Under the pieces are notes generated by a model. It was not told the origin of the DNA. It worked only from the letters and a program-made list of their open reading frames with translations, and did not search any database. Shown here one piece after another: positions 34,241 to 46,000 of a DNA stretch of 64,000 nt. The position numbers and the translations under genes were made by a program. Within the stretch, counting starts at the first letter, position 1. The number at the start of each line of letters is the position of its first letter. The DNA comes from Lindgomyces ingoldianus. Lineage: Eukaryota > Ascomycota > Dothideomycetes > Pleosporales > Lindgomycetaceae. The stretch covers positions 62,001 to 126,000 of the forward strand of contig NW_022985169.1 in assembly GCF_010093535.1 (NCBI RefSeq), read 5' to 3'.

Positions 34241-35845
34241 ATGGACTCATTGGGTACTAAACGTTCCAAATCCGAGTCGGATCATGACGACGAACACTTC
34301 ACGTTGCAGGCGTGGATTGACGATGTTGCACTAACACCGAATGCCGGCGGCATTCTCACCACTGCAGGGAAGGTCCTCGAGGCAGTACATCCAGAAGAAA
34401 CTCTCAATAATGCCCACGTAGATTGCCCAGGCGAGAAATATTTACGCTTGGATTGTAGCGACATGGAAGGACGCGGTAAGGACAAAATTGCCGCACCAAT
34501 ACCCAACGCCGCAGGCTTTCCAACCACAAGCAGGAAGGCTACCACGCTCTCTGGACTGCCTCTTCGCAAAGATGCAGCGGTGGCGAAAGAATATCAGCAA
34601 GATGGAGATCATGATATCTACCCTGACTGGGATGGCGTCTCCGGTTTAGACATCCAGGACAACCTAGAGTCACAATCAGCCGGCGATACTGGCTTCAAAC
34701 GCACGCTTGAGGGGGTTTCAGGCCGCGAACATGATGATAATCCAGCTAACGGGAGTAAATATAGATCTATCGCGGAGGGTAACACTGGAAAATGTAAGGA
34801 CAAGGACAAGGATGGCGACCGTGAGACGATCTTACCACCTGAACACGTTCAAGACGAAGGTAAGAGGGTGGGGGAGCGAGAGGAATATGGGCAAGAATAT
34901 AGCAAGGATGAGCAGGCCGACGGGCCAAAAGAAGACGAGCCAGGAGAGAATTCCGCCGATTCCAACGATTCCGACGATTCCGACGATTCTAACGACTCCA
35001 CTGAGTACGGCCCCGACGGAGAGGAAGTCGGCAAGACACGGCCAGCCAACGGCAGTACTAAAACCGCGACGAGAACTGTGGTTTCTAGCTCCCACATCGT
35101 CACTTTCAACAAGGTCCTAGCGCCTAAGGCGGTAAATCCAGACCCCTTGTATTCGGTGCGGGATTAGGTCTTTCTCGTAAGCACTGAACGACCCAGGAAG
35201 GGTATCATCAAAGTGAAGCACTGGCGGCACCAATAGGATAACGGTAATGACGGGCTAGCATATGTATCAAAATCCCACCCAGGCGAACATCTCGCCAATA
35301 ACGTTGCAACTGAGCAGCCTCTTACCTCCCCTTGTTCTTTGCTGGATGTTGGAAAGTCTTTCGCCAGTTCCCCAACTATGCCCTCCAGCACTAGAGAGGG
35401 TCCCGCTGGCGTGCCACTTATGATTATTAGAGCTAGAAAGTATGTCTCCGGCCTCGTTCATCCCAAACAGACTGTAGGAGAACCCGAATTCAATCGAACG
35501 GGTGTAGCTATCCCTAAGAACCCCAGCGATAAAATGTCTATCTCGAAAACAGCCTCACTCACGCTATCTATGACAGTGCGAGCAGCCCGTGGAGTAGCTG
35601 CACCAAAGGCTGCACTAAAGAAACGTTCAAAAATCCCACAGATTGATAGGCCTTGGAGCGTTCAGACGTTTAAGGCCAAGGCAAATTTCGCTATGTTGCT
35701 CGATCTGGTAGAGTCCTTTGGCGAGGATAGGAAGTCTTGGGAGAATGTCAATGACAAGGCTATACTTGGACAGTACTTGCACCATAGACAGGTAGAGTTT
35801 GAGAAGGCGGATACTGCAAAGAGGAAGCAGCTTGTTCCTAGATAG
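34241..35845 (+). CDS. acidic low-complexity protein of unknown function, probable two exons
   Basis: The ATG at 34241 follows a TATA box and leader. The frame is open to a TAG at 35165. A second TAG lies at 35234, and then the same frame continues open to 35845. A 105-nt intron from GTAAAT at 35132 to AATAG at 35236 would remove both stops in phase 0, giving 499 aa. This is my preferred model, although the branch site (ACTGAAC) is weak. The protein is hydrophilic, with a Ser/Asp/Asn repeat (SNDSDDSDDSNDS) near residue 250 and Lys-rich patches, so it is largely disordered. The last 70 residues look folded (W-S-V-Q-T-F ... LLDLVESFGED). The RIP-degraded region begins about 100 bp downstream. 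Confidence 0.55.
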
Positions 35846-36261
35846 GAGCTTAAGATTCAGGGCAGCGGAACAACCAAGGCAAAAATCAAGGCAAAAGAAA
35901 GGCTCCAGATAAAGGGGACGAAGTAGAGTGTTACGCAAAATTAGGTGGTGAGGGCGTTTTAACTTGTTCTTGGGGTAAGAAGTGATCTATTAACGAAGTC
36001 GACAACAAGCCCGACAAGAAAGAACACTGCTGCTTTAGCTTAATTTAAGGTGTTTATATAATTCTTTAAATTCTTTTCTAGGTATACATAGCTAGAGCTA
36101 GTACTTTTATAACTACTTTTTTTATAATGTCTATTAGTGCCTGCATTTCTAGCGTCTTTTAAAAGGCTACTACTATTTTGTATAAAAGGTTACATACTTT
36201 TAGATAGCTATAGGCTAGTAACTAATATCTATTTTACACTAGCTTTTTCTATTCTTTTATA
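35846..36261. other. transition into AT-rich DNA; probable Ty3/gypsy relic
   Basis: After 35846 the frame of the upstream gene continues for 27 Lys-rich codons past a TAG and ends at another TAG near 35924. From about 36020 the DNA becomes AT-rich and stop-laden. By position it should continue the gypsy relic seen at 39997-40306, because a pogo element separates the two. Confidence 0.4.
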
Positions 36262-39200
36262 ACGTACTTCACGGGCGAGTTGCTCACACACACCTGAGTT
36301 GCTCACTTTTGCTAAGACCCTACCCTAACAAACTCTATTATAGCCCATAACAACCCGCTCTAGCACTATATAGTACAGTACAGCCTAGAATATTATTTAG
36401 ATACTACTTCTGCTTCTTACTTACATGTTTATGTGTTATGCCTAGTCTAATTACACTATCTGCAGCGCCTTTAGAATAGCTTACCTACTTTAGCTTACAC
36501 CTACTTCTTTACCTTTTTTCTATTACTATGCGCTCTAAACTTTTTTAGAGCTATTAAGTATAGGCCTTTTTAAATTATTAAGGTTTTTTTTACTTTAATT
36601 TATTTTCTTTTATGTAATTTATGTTACATAGCAGCTTTATTAGCTACTTAAAGCTTAGTAATTTTTTATTACACTAACACTAGCTTATATGTAATTATTA
36701 CTACCTTTTTTAAAACTTTTTTAAATGCTTTAACTATAAAAGTTAGTAAACTATTTATATACTTTTAAATTTTAATTTTTATAATGTACTTTATAGGCAA
36801 GTTGCTTACACACCTAAGTTACTTACTTTTACTAAGACTCTACTACACTACTTTTTTTATACTAATGCATTTCTAACAACACTACTTAAACATGTTAAAA
36901 GAACATTAGATATAGCTTATGCTTTAAGCTTTTAAATAAAATGTAACACTTTTTAACTAACACACTATAGCTATTTATAAAGTTTTTTAAAAAATAATAA
37001 GTAACTAACACGCTAGATAACCTTTTTAAGCTAATTATATAGCTAACTTATAAAAGCTAGATAATAATAAAAAGTAAGTAATTATTTAGCACATACTTAA
37101 GCTAAATGCGCAAGGATTTCCCCTCTAGCTAGTAGCTGTAGCTAATATAGCTAATTTTTTACATGCTAAGTGTAATATAGGCTATATTAGCATAAACTAG
37201 CTTAATATATTTATTAAGTGTTACTTAAAGCTTAAAGTAAAGTTTAAGTGTAAGTATAACTATAAAAAAGCCTTTTATAAAGATTTTATAGTAATTTAAA
37301 GCTAGTTTAACTTTATAAAGAATATTAAAGCTAAGTATAGCATCTAAAATAATAACACATATAACTTTAATAAGACAAAGTTTATAATAGGCTAGATATC
37401 TACTAAAGCAGTTGTTATAAGTTTAAAGAAATAAAGATAGCTAAAAGCAGTTTAGCTAGATAACTAAGAGTAGATAATAGCTATCTAGGGCATTAATGCT
37501 AAAGGGTAGGCTATTTTACTTTTTATTATTTTTTAAAGTAGTAACTACTTTTTAAACTAGTATAAAAAAGAAAATTTACTTTAAAATTAAGTTATTATAA
37601 TTTTTAAGTGTAGCTAGACTACTAATTAGCTTAGTTTAAACTAGTTAAAGCACTTTAACATGTATATAAAGAAGTGTACTATTAGTAGCTACTGTCTACT
37701 AGTTATTAACAGCTATAAAAGCTATAACTTACTTTATTTTTAGTAATACTATAAAGATAATAGAATTATTACTATTTACATGCTTTTTTACTTATTACAC
37801 TTTTTATAGCTACTTAATATAGGTTATTTTACTCTTTTAAAGAAAGTGTATAAGCGCTAAGCTAAAAACCTTATGCGTAACTAAATTACTTATATTATAA
37901 AAATAAAGTTCCTGCTATGCTTTAAAACAGCTTATAATGCTATAATTACTTTTAGTAATATTTAAAAAGAGTTTTAAAGCGCTAGATTAGTTCCTTTTAA
38001 CCTATAATAAGTTATAATAGGCCTTAATATAAAGTTACGCACTCTATTACTACTACTACCTATATATAACAAGCCCTAGCAGTTATAAACTCTAAGTAAT
38101 ACTCTAAAACTTAGGTTATAATTAATGCTTATAAAGATAAAAATTTAAAAGCATATAAATAGTTTACTAACTTTTATAGTTAAAGTGTTTAAAAAAGTTT
38201 TAAAGAGGGCAGTAATAATTACGCATAAGCTAGTGTTAGTGTAATAAGAAATTACTAAGCTTTAAGCAGCTAATAAGGCTACTATGTAACATAAATTACA
38301 TAAAAAAAAGCAAATTAAGGCAAAAAAGACCTTAATAATTTAGAAAAGCCTACGCTTAACAGCTCTAAAGGAGTTTAAAGCGCGCAGTAATAGAAAGAAG
38401 GTAAAGAAGCAGGTGCAAGCTAAAGTAGGTAAGCTATCCTAAAGGCGCTGCAAATAGTGCAATTAGACTAGGCATAACACACAAACATGTAAGCAAGAAG
38501 CAGAAGTAGTATCTAAATAATATTCTAGGCTGTACTGTACTATATAGTGCTAGAGCGGGTTGTTATAGGCTATAATAGAGTTTATTAGGGTAGGGTCTTA
38601 GCAAAAGTAAGCAACTTAGGTGTGTAAGCAACTCACCTATAAAGTACGTTAAGCATTAATTATAACCTAAGTTCTAAAGTATTACTTAGAGTTTATAACT
38701 ACTAAAGCTTATTATATATAAGTAGTAGTAGTAATAAAGTGTGCAACTTTATATTAAGGCCTATTATAACTTATTATAGGTTAAAAGAAACTAATCTAGT
38801 ACTTTAAAACTCTTTTTAAATATTACTAAAAGTAATTATAGCATTATAAGCTGCTTTAAAGTATAGTAAAAACTTTATTTTTATAATATAAGTAATTTAG
38901 TTATATATAAAGTTTTTAGCTTAGCGCCTATATGCCTTTTTTAAAGAAGTAAAACAACCTACATTAAGTAGTTATAAAAGGTGTAATAAGTAAAAAAGTA
39001 TATAAATAGTAATAATTTTATTATTTTTATAGTATTACTAAAAATAAAGTAAGTTATAGCTTTTATAGCTATTAATAACTAGTAAATAGTAGCTACTAAT
39101 AGTACACTTCTTTATATACACATTAAAGTGCTTTAACTAGTCTAGACTAAGCTAATTAGTAGTCTAGCTATGCTTAAAAATTATAATAACTTAATTTTAA

Positions 39201-39994
39201 AGTAGATTTTTTTTATACTAGTTTAAACAGTAGTTGCTACTTTAAAAGATAATAAAAAGTAAAATAGCTTACTTTTTAGCATTAATACTCTAGATAGCTA
39301 TTGTCTACTTTTAGTTACCTAGCTAGACTACTTTTAGCTGTCTTTATTTCTTTAAACTTATAATAACTACTTTAGTAGATATCTAGCCTCTTATAAACTT
39401 TATTTTATTAAAGTTATACATGTTATTATTCTAGATGCTATACTTAAGTTTAATATTTTTTATAAAGTTAAACTAGCTTTAAATTACTATAAGATTTTTA
39501 TAAAAAGCTTTTTTATAATTATACTTACACTTAAACTTTACTTTAAGCTTTAAGTAACACTTAATAAATATATTAAGCTAGTTTATACTAATATAGCTTA
39601 TATTACACTTAGCGTATAAAGAACTAGCTATATTAGCTATAGCTGCTAGCTAGAGGGGAAATCCTTGCGCATCTAGCTTAAGTATGTGCTAAATAATTAC
39701 TTACTTCTTATTATTATCTAGCTTTTATAAGTTAGCTATATAATTAGCTTAGAAAAGTTATTTAATATGTTAGTTACTTATTATTTTTTAAAAGACTTTA
39801 TAAATAGCTGCAGTGTGTTGCTTAAAAAGTGTTATATTTTATTTAAAAGCTTAAAGCATAAGCTGCATTTAATATTCTTTTAACATGTTTAAGTAGTGTT
39901 ATTAGAAATGCATTAGTGTAAAAAAAGTAGTATAGTAAGGTTTTAGTAAAAGTAAGTAACTTAGGTGTGTAAGCAACTTGCCTGTGAAGTACGT
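36262..39994 (-). mobile_element. pogo/Fot-type DNA transposon, minus strand, interrupted by a second copy
   Basis: The element is bounded by inverted repeats starting ACGTACTTCAC and by TA on both sides. Its own length is about 1,864 bp after removing the nested copy at 36784-38648. It is RIP-degraded. At its 3' end (left side here, about 36400-36480 on the minus strand) the relic of a CCHC zinc knuckle matches the one in the nested copy. The TA target, the size near 1.9 kb and the terminal zinc knuckle fit fungal pogo-like (Fot/Pot) DDE elements. Confidence 0.8.
36784..38648 (+). mobile_element. pogo/Fot-type DNA transposon nested in its own family member
   Basis: The 1,865-bp element has inverted repeats beginning (A)TGTACTTTATAGGCAAG and ending with the reverse complement ..AAGTACGT, with TA on both sides. 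The transposase relic lies on the + strand and ends with a CCHC zinc knuckle (C-x2-C-x4-H-x4-C, 38449-38490), all four ligands still readable between stop codons. Aligning it with its host copy shows that it inserted at a GCT-TA-TAAAG site inside that copy's transposase. Confidence 0.82.
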
Positions 39995-39996
39995 TA

Positions 39997-40306
39997 GTTC
40001 TTTTTATAGTTACAACTATTTATGTTTTTAAAATTTCTTTAAGTAAAGCTTCTATTTTTAATAGCTTTTCTTCTATATAGTCTAATTTTAGCTAAGTGCA
40101 TTAGCTTATATGTTATCTTTCCTAGCTATGTGCTTAATAATATAGTAAAATTATGCTAATTTCTAAGCCTAGTGTACTTATTTTTAGTAAATATTTTTTA
40201 GTAGTTAAGAACATAGTTAGGTTCTTATAGTCTAAGTATACTATAAAAAGTTACTTTTTACTTTATAATTTAACTTTTTAAGCTTTTAGTACTTTTATTA
40301 TTACTA
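39997..40306 (-). mobile_element. Ty3/gypsy RNase H fragment, RIP-degraded
   Basis: On the minus strand a frame with stops still shows an RNase H signature: a VYLDYKNLT-like motif (from the TDHKNL consensus), then FLTTK, and a terminal region like the RADALSR end. It lies between two pogo-type insertions and is probably the older element into which one of them jumped. Confidence 0.55.
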
Positions 40307-40374
40307 TAACGTACTCTACAGGCGAGTTGCTTACACACCTAAGTTGCTTACTTTTACTAAGACTTTACTAAACT

Positions 40375-40558
40375 TGTTACAATCAGCATGCTTAAACTAC
40401 AAGCAAGAGGTGGTGTAACCTAACTAGATTAAACTAAGAAGCAGAGAAGCTGCTCTGTGAGTTTAAATATACATGTGTGCCCCCTGCCAAGGTGCTACTT
40501 GTTGCGCAAGCAAGGGAGCTTGAGTCGCAGAGCATGTGACGCGGTACGCGTTGTCATA
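40375..40558. mobile_element. 184-bp insertion with 5-bp duplication
   Basis: A block of normal composition, starting TGTTACAATC and ending TTGTCATA, interrupts the arm of the foldback element and is flanked by AAACT on both sides. The TG start suggests a solo LTR. The canonical CA end lies two bases before the apparent duplication, so the exact right boundary is uncertain. No coding capacity is seen. Confidence 0.55.
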
Positions 40559-40691
40559 AAACTACTTTTTTTATATTAATGCATTTCTAACAACACTACT
40601 TAAATATGCTAAAAGAACATTAGATATAGCTTACACTTTAAGCTTTTAAATAAAACATAACACACTTAAAGTAACATACTATAGCTATGTA

Positions 40692-41923
40692 ACATACTTC
40701 ACAGGTGTAAGGACGGAGCTCTGTACCACTACGCCAATACAACTAAAAAGGTGCGAATAATTAACCAACGTTAATTATTGCGTACAGAATAGTATATATA
40801 CCTGTCTCACGTAAGCACCATCTTGGCCTTACAACAGGCAAGTTGCTTACACACCTAAGTTACTTACTTTACTAAGACTCTACTAAACTACTTTTTTTAC
40901 ACTAATGTATTTCTAACAACACTACTTAAATGTGCTAAAAAATGTTAGATATAGCTTACACTTTAAGCTTTTAAATAAAATATAAAACTTTTAAAGAAAT
41001 ATACTATAGCTATGTATAAAGTCTTTTAAAAAATAATAAATAACTATAGCACTAGATAACCTTTATAAGCTAATTTTATAGCTAACTTATAGAAGCTAGG
41101 TAATAATAAGAAGTAGGTAATTATTAAGACTATACTTAAGCTTTATGCGCAAAGATTTTCTTTTTAGATAGCATTTATAGCTAATATAGCTAATTTTTTA
41201 CGCACTAAGTGTAATCTAGGCTATATTAGCATAAACTAGCCTAGTATATTTATAAAGTGTTATTTAAAGCTTAAAGTAAAGTTTTAAGTGTAAGTATAGT
41301 TAATAGATATTTAGCTTATAATAAAGCTTATCTTATTAAAGTTATATATATTATTATTCTAGATGCTATACTTAGCTTTAATATTCTTTATAAGGCTAAA
41401 CCTACTTTAAATTACCTTAAGACTCTTATAAATAGCTTTTTTATAGTTATACTATGCTTAAATGTTACTTTAAGCTTTAAATAACACTTTCTAAATATAC
41501 TAGGCTAGTTTATGCTAATATAGCCTAGATTACACTTAGCGTGTAAAAAATTAGCTATATTAGCTATAAATGCTATTTAAAAAGAAAATTCTTGCGCATA
41601 TAGCTTAAGTATAGTCTTAATAATTACTTACTTCTTATTATTACTTAGCCTTTGTAAGTTAGCTATAGAATTAGCTTATAAAAGTTATCTAGTACTATAG
41701 TTATTTATTATCTTTTAAAAGACTTTATACATAGCTACAGTATGTTTTTTTAAGAGTTTTATGTCTTATTTAAAAGCTTAGAGTGTAAGCTATATCTAAC
41801 ATTTTTTTTTAGCACATCTAAGTAGTGTTATTAGAAATGCATTAGTGTAGGAAAAGTAGTTTAGTAGAGTCTTAGCAAAAGTAAGCAACTTAGGTGAGTA
41901 AGCAACTTGCCTATAAAGTATGT
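40692..41923. mobile_element. foldback pogo derivative, second copy
   Basis: This 1,232-bp stretch (1,099 bp without its LTR insert and the duplicated target) begins ACATACTTCAC and ends AAGTATGT between TA dinucleotides. The left arm to about 41300 pairs with the right arm from 41923 back to about 41460, leaving a unique centre of roughly 150 bp. Both arms derive from the 5' part of the pogo element. It inserted at a TA in the larger foldback element. Confidence 0.75.
40706..40833. mobile_element. 128-bp solo LTR with ACAGG target duplication
   Basis: The block begins TGTAAGG and ends CCTTACA, so it has TG/CA ends with a 7-bp inverted repeat. It is flanked by ACAGG at 40701-40705 and 40834-40838. 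It contains TATATATA and, on the minus strand, a tRNA A-box-like TTGGCGTAGTGGTA, but no B box. Composition is normal, unlike its RIP-mutated host. Confidence 0.8.
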
Positions 41924-41971
41924 TATAAAGTTTTTTAAAAAAAATAATAAATAACTAATATACTAAATAAC

Positions 41972-42324
41972 TTGTCGCATACAGCTATCCGTCTATATAT
42001 ATCCTTCTGCTGTGCTAGCTAGGAGGTTAACCTTTGTTAGATTGAAGCACTGTTTCTAGGCTTCCTGAGATAAATGATGGGTTTGGATATGATGTATGGG
42101 ATGATGATTGATTGTATTGATTTATCGATCCTTTTTCTGCTCTACTCGTGTTGCTCGGCTTTTGTTTTTCCGATCCGAGTCCCTCGCGCACTTGCCCTAT
42201 GCGCGACCAGCTTGCAACATACTGTTCGAGCTTATTGCTCGTACTATGTAGCAGCTTTCGTCAAGCGTTCCTCCTGTCTTGACAGTAGGTGCGCATATCT
42301 AACAACCTTTTAGTAAACGCAACA
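41972..42324. mobile_element. 353-bp solo LTR with TAACT target duplication
   Basis: It begins TGTCGCATAC and ends CGCAACA, and is flanked by TAACT at 41967-41971 and 42325-42329. A TATATATA box lies about 25 bp inside the left end. It has normal composition and no RIP signature. The 79-codon open frame inside it (42074-42313) is not a gene. Confidence 0.85.
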
Positions 42325-42755
42325 TAACTTTTATAAGCTAATTCTATAGCTAACTTATAAAAGCTAAGTAGTAATAAAACGTGAGTAATTATTAAGCACA
42401 TACTTAAGCTATATGCGTAAGGATTTTCCTCTTAGCTAGTAGCTATAGCTAATATAGCTAATTCTTTACACACTAAGCATAATTTAGGTTATGTTAGTAT
42501 AAACTAGCTTAAAATGTTTATAAAGTGTTATTTAAAGCTTAAAGTAAAGTTTAAGTATAACTATAACTATAAAAAAGCTTTTTATAAAAGATTTTAAAGT
42601 AATCTAAAGCTAGTTTAGCCTTATAAAGAATATTAAAGCTAAGTATAGTATCTAAGATAATAACATATATAACCTTAATAAAATAAGCTTTATAATAGGC
42701 TAGATATTTACTAACTATACTTATACTTAAAACTTTACTTTAAGCTTTAGATAAT

Positions 42756-43073
42756 TGTCACGATTGTGCACGAGTAAGGTTATAGAGCTTCACAGAGGTC
42801 TAGTTTAATTACTACGTGAGGTATTATAGTAGGTACAAGACGTTGTGTGAGGAACAGGAAGGTTTAGAAGGAAATTAGTAATTAAATACTTAGCTTAAAA
42901 GTCTAAGCACTTTAGGTATAAATTAAGCCTGTTCTAGGTTTAGTTAGTGTTAAAGCAGTTTATGCTTAAGTTTATGTCTATGTTATGTTATATTTATGTT
43001 AAATGTGCACTAATAATACTCTAGTACATGTTTAATATAGTTATGTCTAGAATCTAGAGAGGATACTGTGACA
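42756..43073 (-). repeat. LTR of gypsy copy 1 (left; 3' LTR in element sense)
   Basis: The LTR is 318 bp. Its outer end is unmutated (TGTCACGATTGTGCACG), while its inner end is RIP-mutated. It aligns without gaps to 48102-48419. Confidence 0.88.
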
Positions 43074-46000
43074 GTACCCCCCCCCTTATTAGGAAAGGAA
43101 TTCTTTACATTAGTAGTTTTAGCATTAAGTTGTCTTTGTTAGGGTACAGGTTTAGTTTAGATAGGTATTAGGTGTAGAATTAGGTTACTATAGAGTTTTT
43201 TTACAGGGCTTCTACAAGTTTTTATAATAGTTTGTTGTATCTAGTCTATTTTATAAGGTATTTATAAATACATTTCTTTTTATTAAACTAAATTTGTTTA
43301 ACATCTTTTATAACATATTCTAGTTTGTTATTTATAATAATAGGTTTAGGTAGCAGGTTTAGCTGTTTAGGTAGATAGTTAGATTTAGAGGCTGCTTAGC
43401 GCAGCAACAATACGTGGAACACAGGGTGTATCTTTATGCTGTTAGGTAAGATTAATTAGTAAGTGTGTAATAAGACTATATAGGCTACTATAAAGGGGCT
43501 AAAGTTCTTCTAATTAAGTTTCTTTAATTATTAGTTTATTTAAATATTTCTAGTGTCTAGCTAGACCTTCTTGCTAGCTGCATACGCAGGGGCGGGGGTT
43601 TAAAATTAGTTTATGTACTCTTGTTAAAAGCTTAAGCCTATGTAAGCTTTTTATAAACATATTTAAATATATTTTAGATTTTGTTAATAAGTTTATTTAT
43701 GTCTATTACTTATATAAATTAATAAGTTAGTTAGGGGGTATTTATAAGTAGTTTAAATTTTATTTAGGGGTAGTATCTATAGTTTACTAAGAATAGGGAT
43801 ACTTATATTAATTTAAATGTTATGTTATTAGCTTTAAACTGTGCTATAGCTAACTATTTTACCTAGTTGTTCTACTAGTAGTTTATGTATACTTATAAGA
43901 CTTATTTTATTACAGTGTTTATGTTCTTAGTCTAGCTGTTAGTCTCTAGGTAAAAAGCTGTAGATAGATAAGAGATAATTTAAAGCTGTTTATAAAGTTT
44001 ATTCTAGAAAGCTAAGACAAACTACATACCTCTGTCTAATATAATTATGTTAGGCAGGCTATAGTAAACCTATACGTATTAGTAGAATAACTAGGCTATA
44101 TTAGGGGCAGTTATAGAGGAACATAGTATTAGGTGTTAATACTTAGTTAAGTAATTAACAACTACTATAATATTTATGTACCCTTTAGATAAAGGTAAGT
44201 TTATAATAAAATTAATTAATATATCTTTCTAAGCTTATTTAGAGATTAGAAGTAGTTTAAGTAGGCTATTATACCTTTTTTAAGAGGCCTTTACTTTATA
44301 GTAAGTATAGCAACATAATACATATTAGCGTACAGTATAGAACATGCGGGGCTAGTAGTACTCTCTCTGTAGTAGGTTAAGAGTCTTTCCTCTGCCTAGG
44401 TGTCCTCTAATAGGCAAGTTGTGTATAATTTAGAGTAGTTTAATTTTTAGTTTATTAAAATTAAAAATTATAAGTTAGTTATAGTAATATAGCTTACTAT
44501 TTTAGTTTTTATAGTTAGCTAGTGTTACCTTCTTTAACTAACTAGCGCTATTTTAAAGCAGGTCTAAAGTTTCTTAAATAAATTTATTATTTAAATACTT
44601 ATTAGTAATAATTTAATTAATTATCTAATTTATTTTATTTAAGTTAAGGTTTAAAAATAGCTTAAGTTAAAGCAGAGTTTAGTATTAAGCCTTTTACACT
44701 TCTTTTTAAGCAGAGATGTCTTAGGATTGCTTTATAAAGGCATCTAGTTTCCTTCTATCTTAACTAGAATAATAAGTAATCTTAAAATTAAAATAAAATA
44801 AGTATTTAGACTAATAAGCTTATTAGTAGCTAAGTTATTTTATAGTTGTAAAGTACTATAAGTTCTTATAGTTAGATAGAACTTGTATTAGATGCGCTGC
44901 ACTTTCTAGTTTAGGTTGCTATTATTTAAAGTAGTATACTATAGTAAGCAATTCTTTATTATAGATCTTATAATTACCTTCTACAGAACTTATTCTTTTT
45001 AAAAAGTATGTAATAGGCCTAATAGTCCTATCTAGCTTAGTCTAGAAGAGAACTTCTGCTACTACGTAGTCTAAGGCATTAGCTTCTACAAGTATTAGTA
45101 GTTTAAAGTTAAAGTAGTAAAGTATTAAAGCTTTAGTAAAGGCTTTTTTTAGCTAGTTAAAAGACTATTAGTAATTTAAGTTAAAGTTAAATTAAACCTT
45201 TTTCTTAGTAAGTGTAATTATAAGGCTTACTAGCTGTAAAAAGTTGTTAATAAATTATTAGTAAAAGTTAGCAAATCTTATAAAGGCTTAAATATCCTTT
45301 ATATTCTTTAAGTATTGCTAATCTAGCACAGTCTAAACTTTAATAGAGTCTATTTAGATGCTATCTATAAAGATTACATATCTTAAATATATAACCTTTA
45401 ATTAGTAGAACTTACATTTGTCTATGTTAAGTTGCAGACCTACTTCTTCTATAGCCTTTAGCACTAAGCGTACATGCTGTTTGTGCTCTAAAAGGCTATT
45501 ACTATAGATTAGAATATTGTTAATATACATAGTGCAGAACACGTCTAGGTAGAGTTAGAGCAAGTTGTTTACAAAATATTAAAAAGTACTAGGCGTGTTA
45601 GCTAAGCTAAAGAGCATTACTAAGTACTTAAATAGTCTGTATTAGGTCTAAAACGCTGTTAGCTACTTATTACTCTTTACTATCTTTAGCTTATTAAAGG
45701 CAGTAATAATATCTAACTTTATAAAATACTTTACTTTACTTAGTTAGCTTAGAGTTTCCTATAAAAAAGAAATTAAGTATTAGTTTTTAATAGTAATAGT
45801 GTTTAGTTCTTAGTAGTTAACGCAGAATTAAAGCCTACTTTTAAGTTTCTTTATAAATAGTATAAGTAACACTACTAGTAAGAAGCTAGCTTAAATAAAC
45901 TCTTTTTTTAGGTTCTTGTTAAAGTATTTTTAGAGCACTTTTAATTTGTTTAGCAACATTCTATATAGTAGCCTATAACTAGGTTGTTTACTAGGCTTAA

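Noticed and set aside
40706..40833. tRNA gene or SINE head
   Set aside because: An A-box-like motif is present, but there is no B box, no cloverleaf and no poly-A tail. The TG/CA ends with a 5-bp duplication fit an LTR better.
42074..42313. 79-codon frame of normal composition in the AT-rich region
   Set aside because: It lies wholly within a 353-bp solo LTR defined by TG/CA ends and a TAACT duplication.
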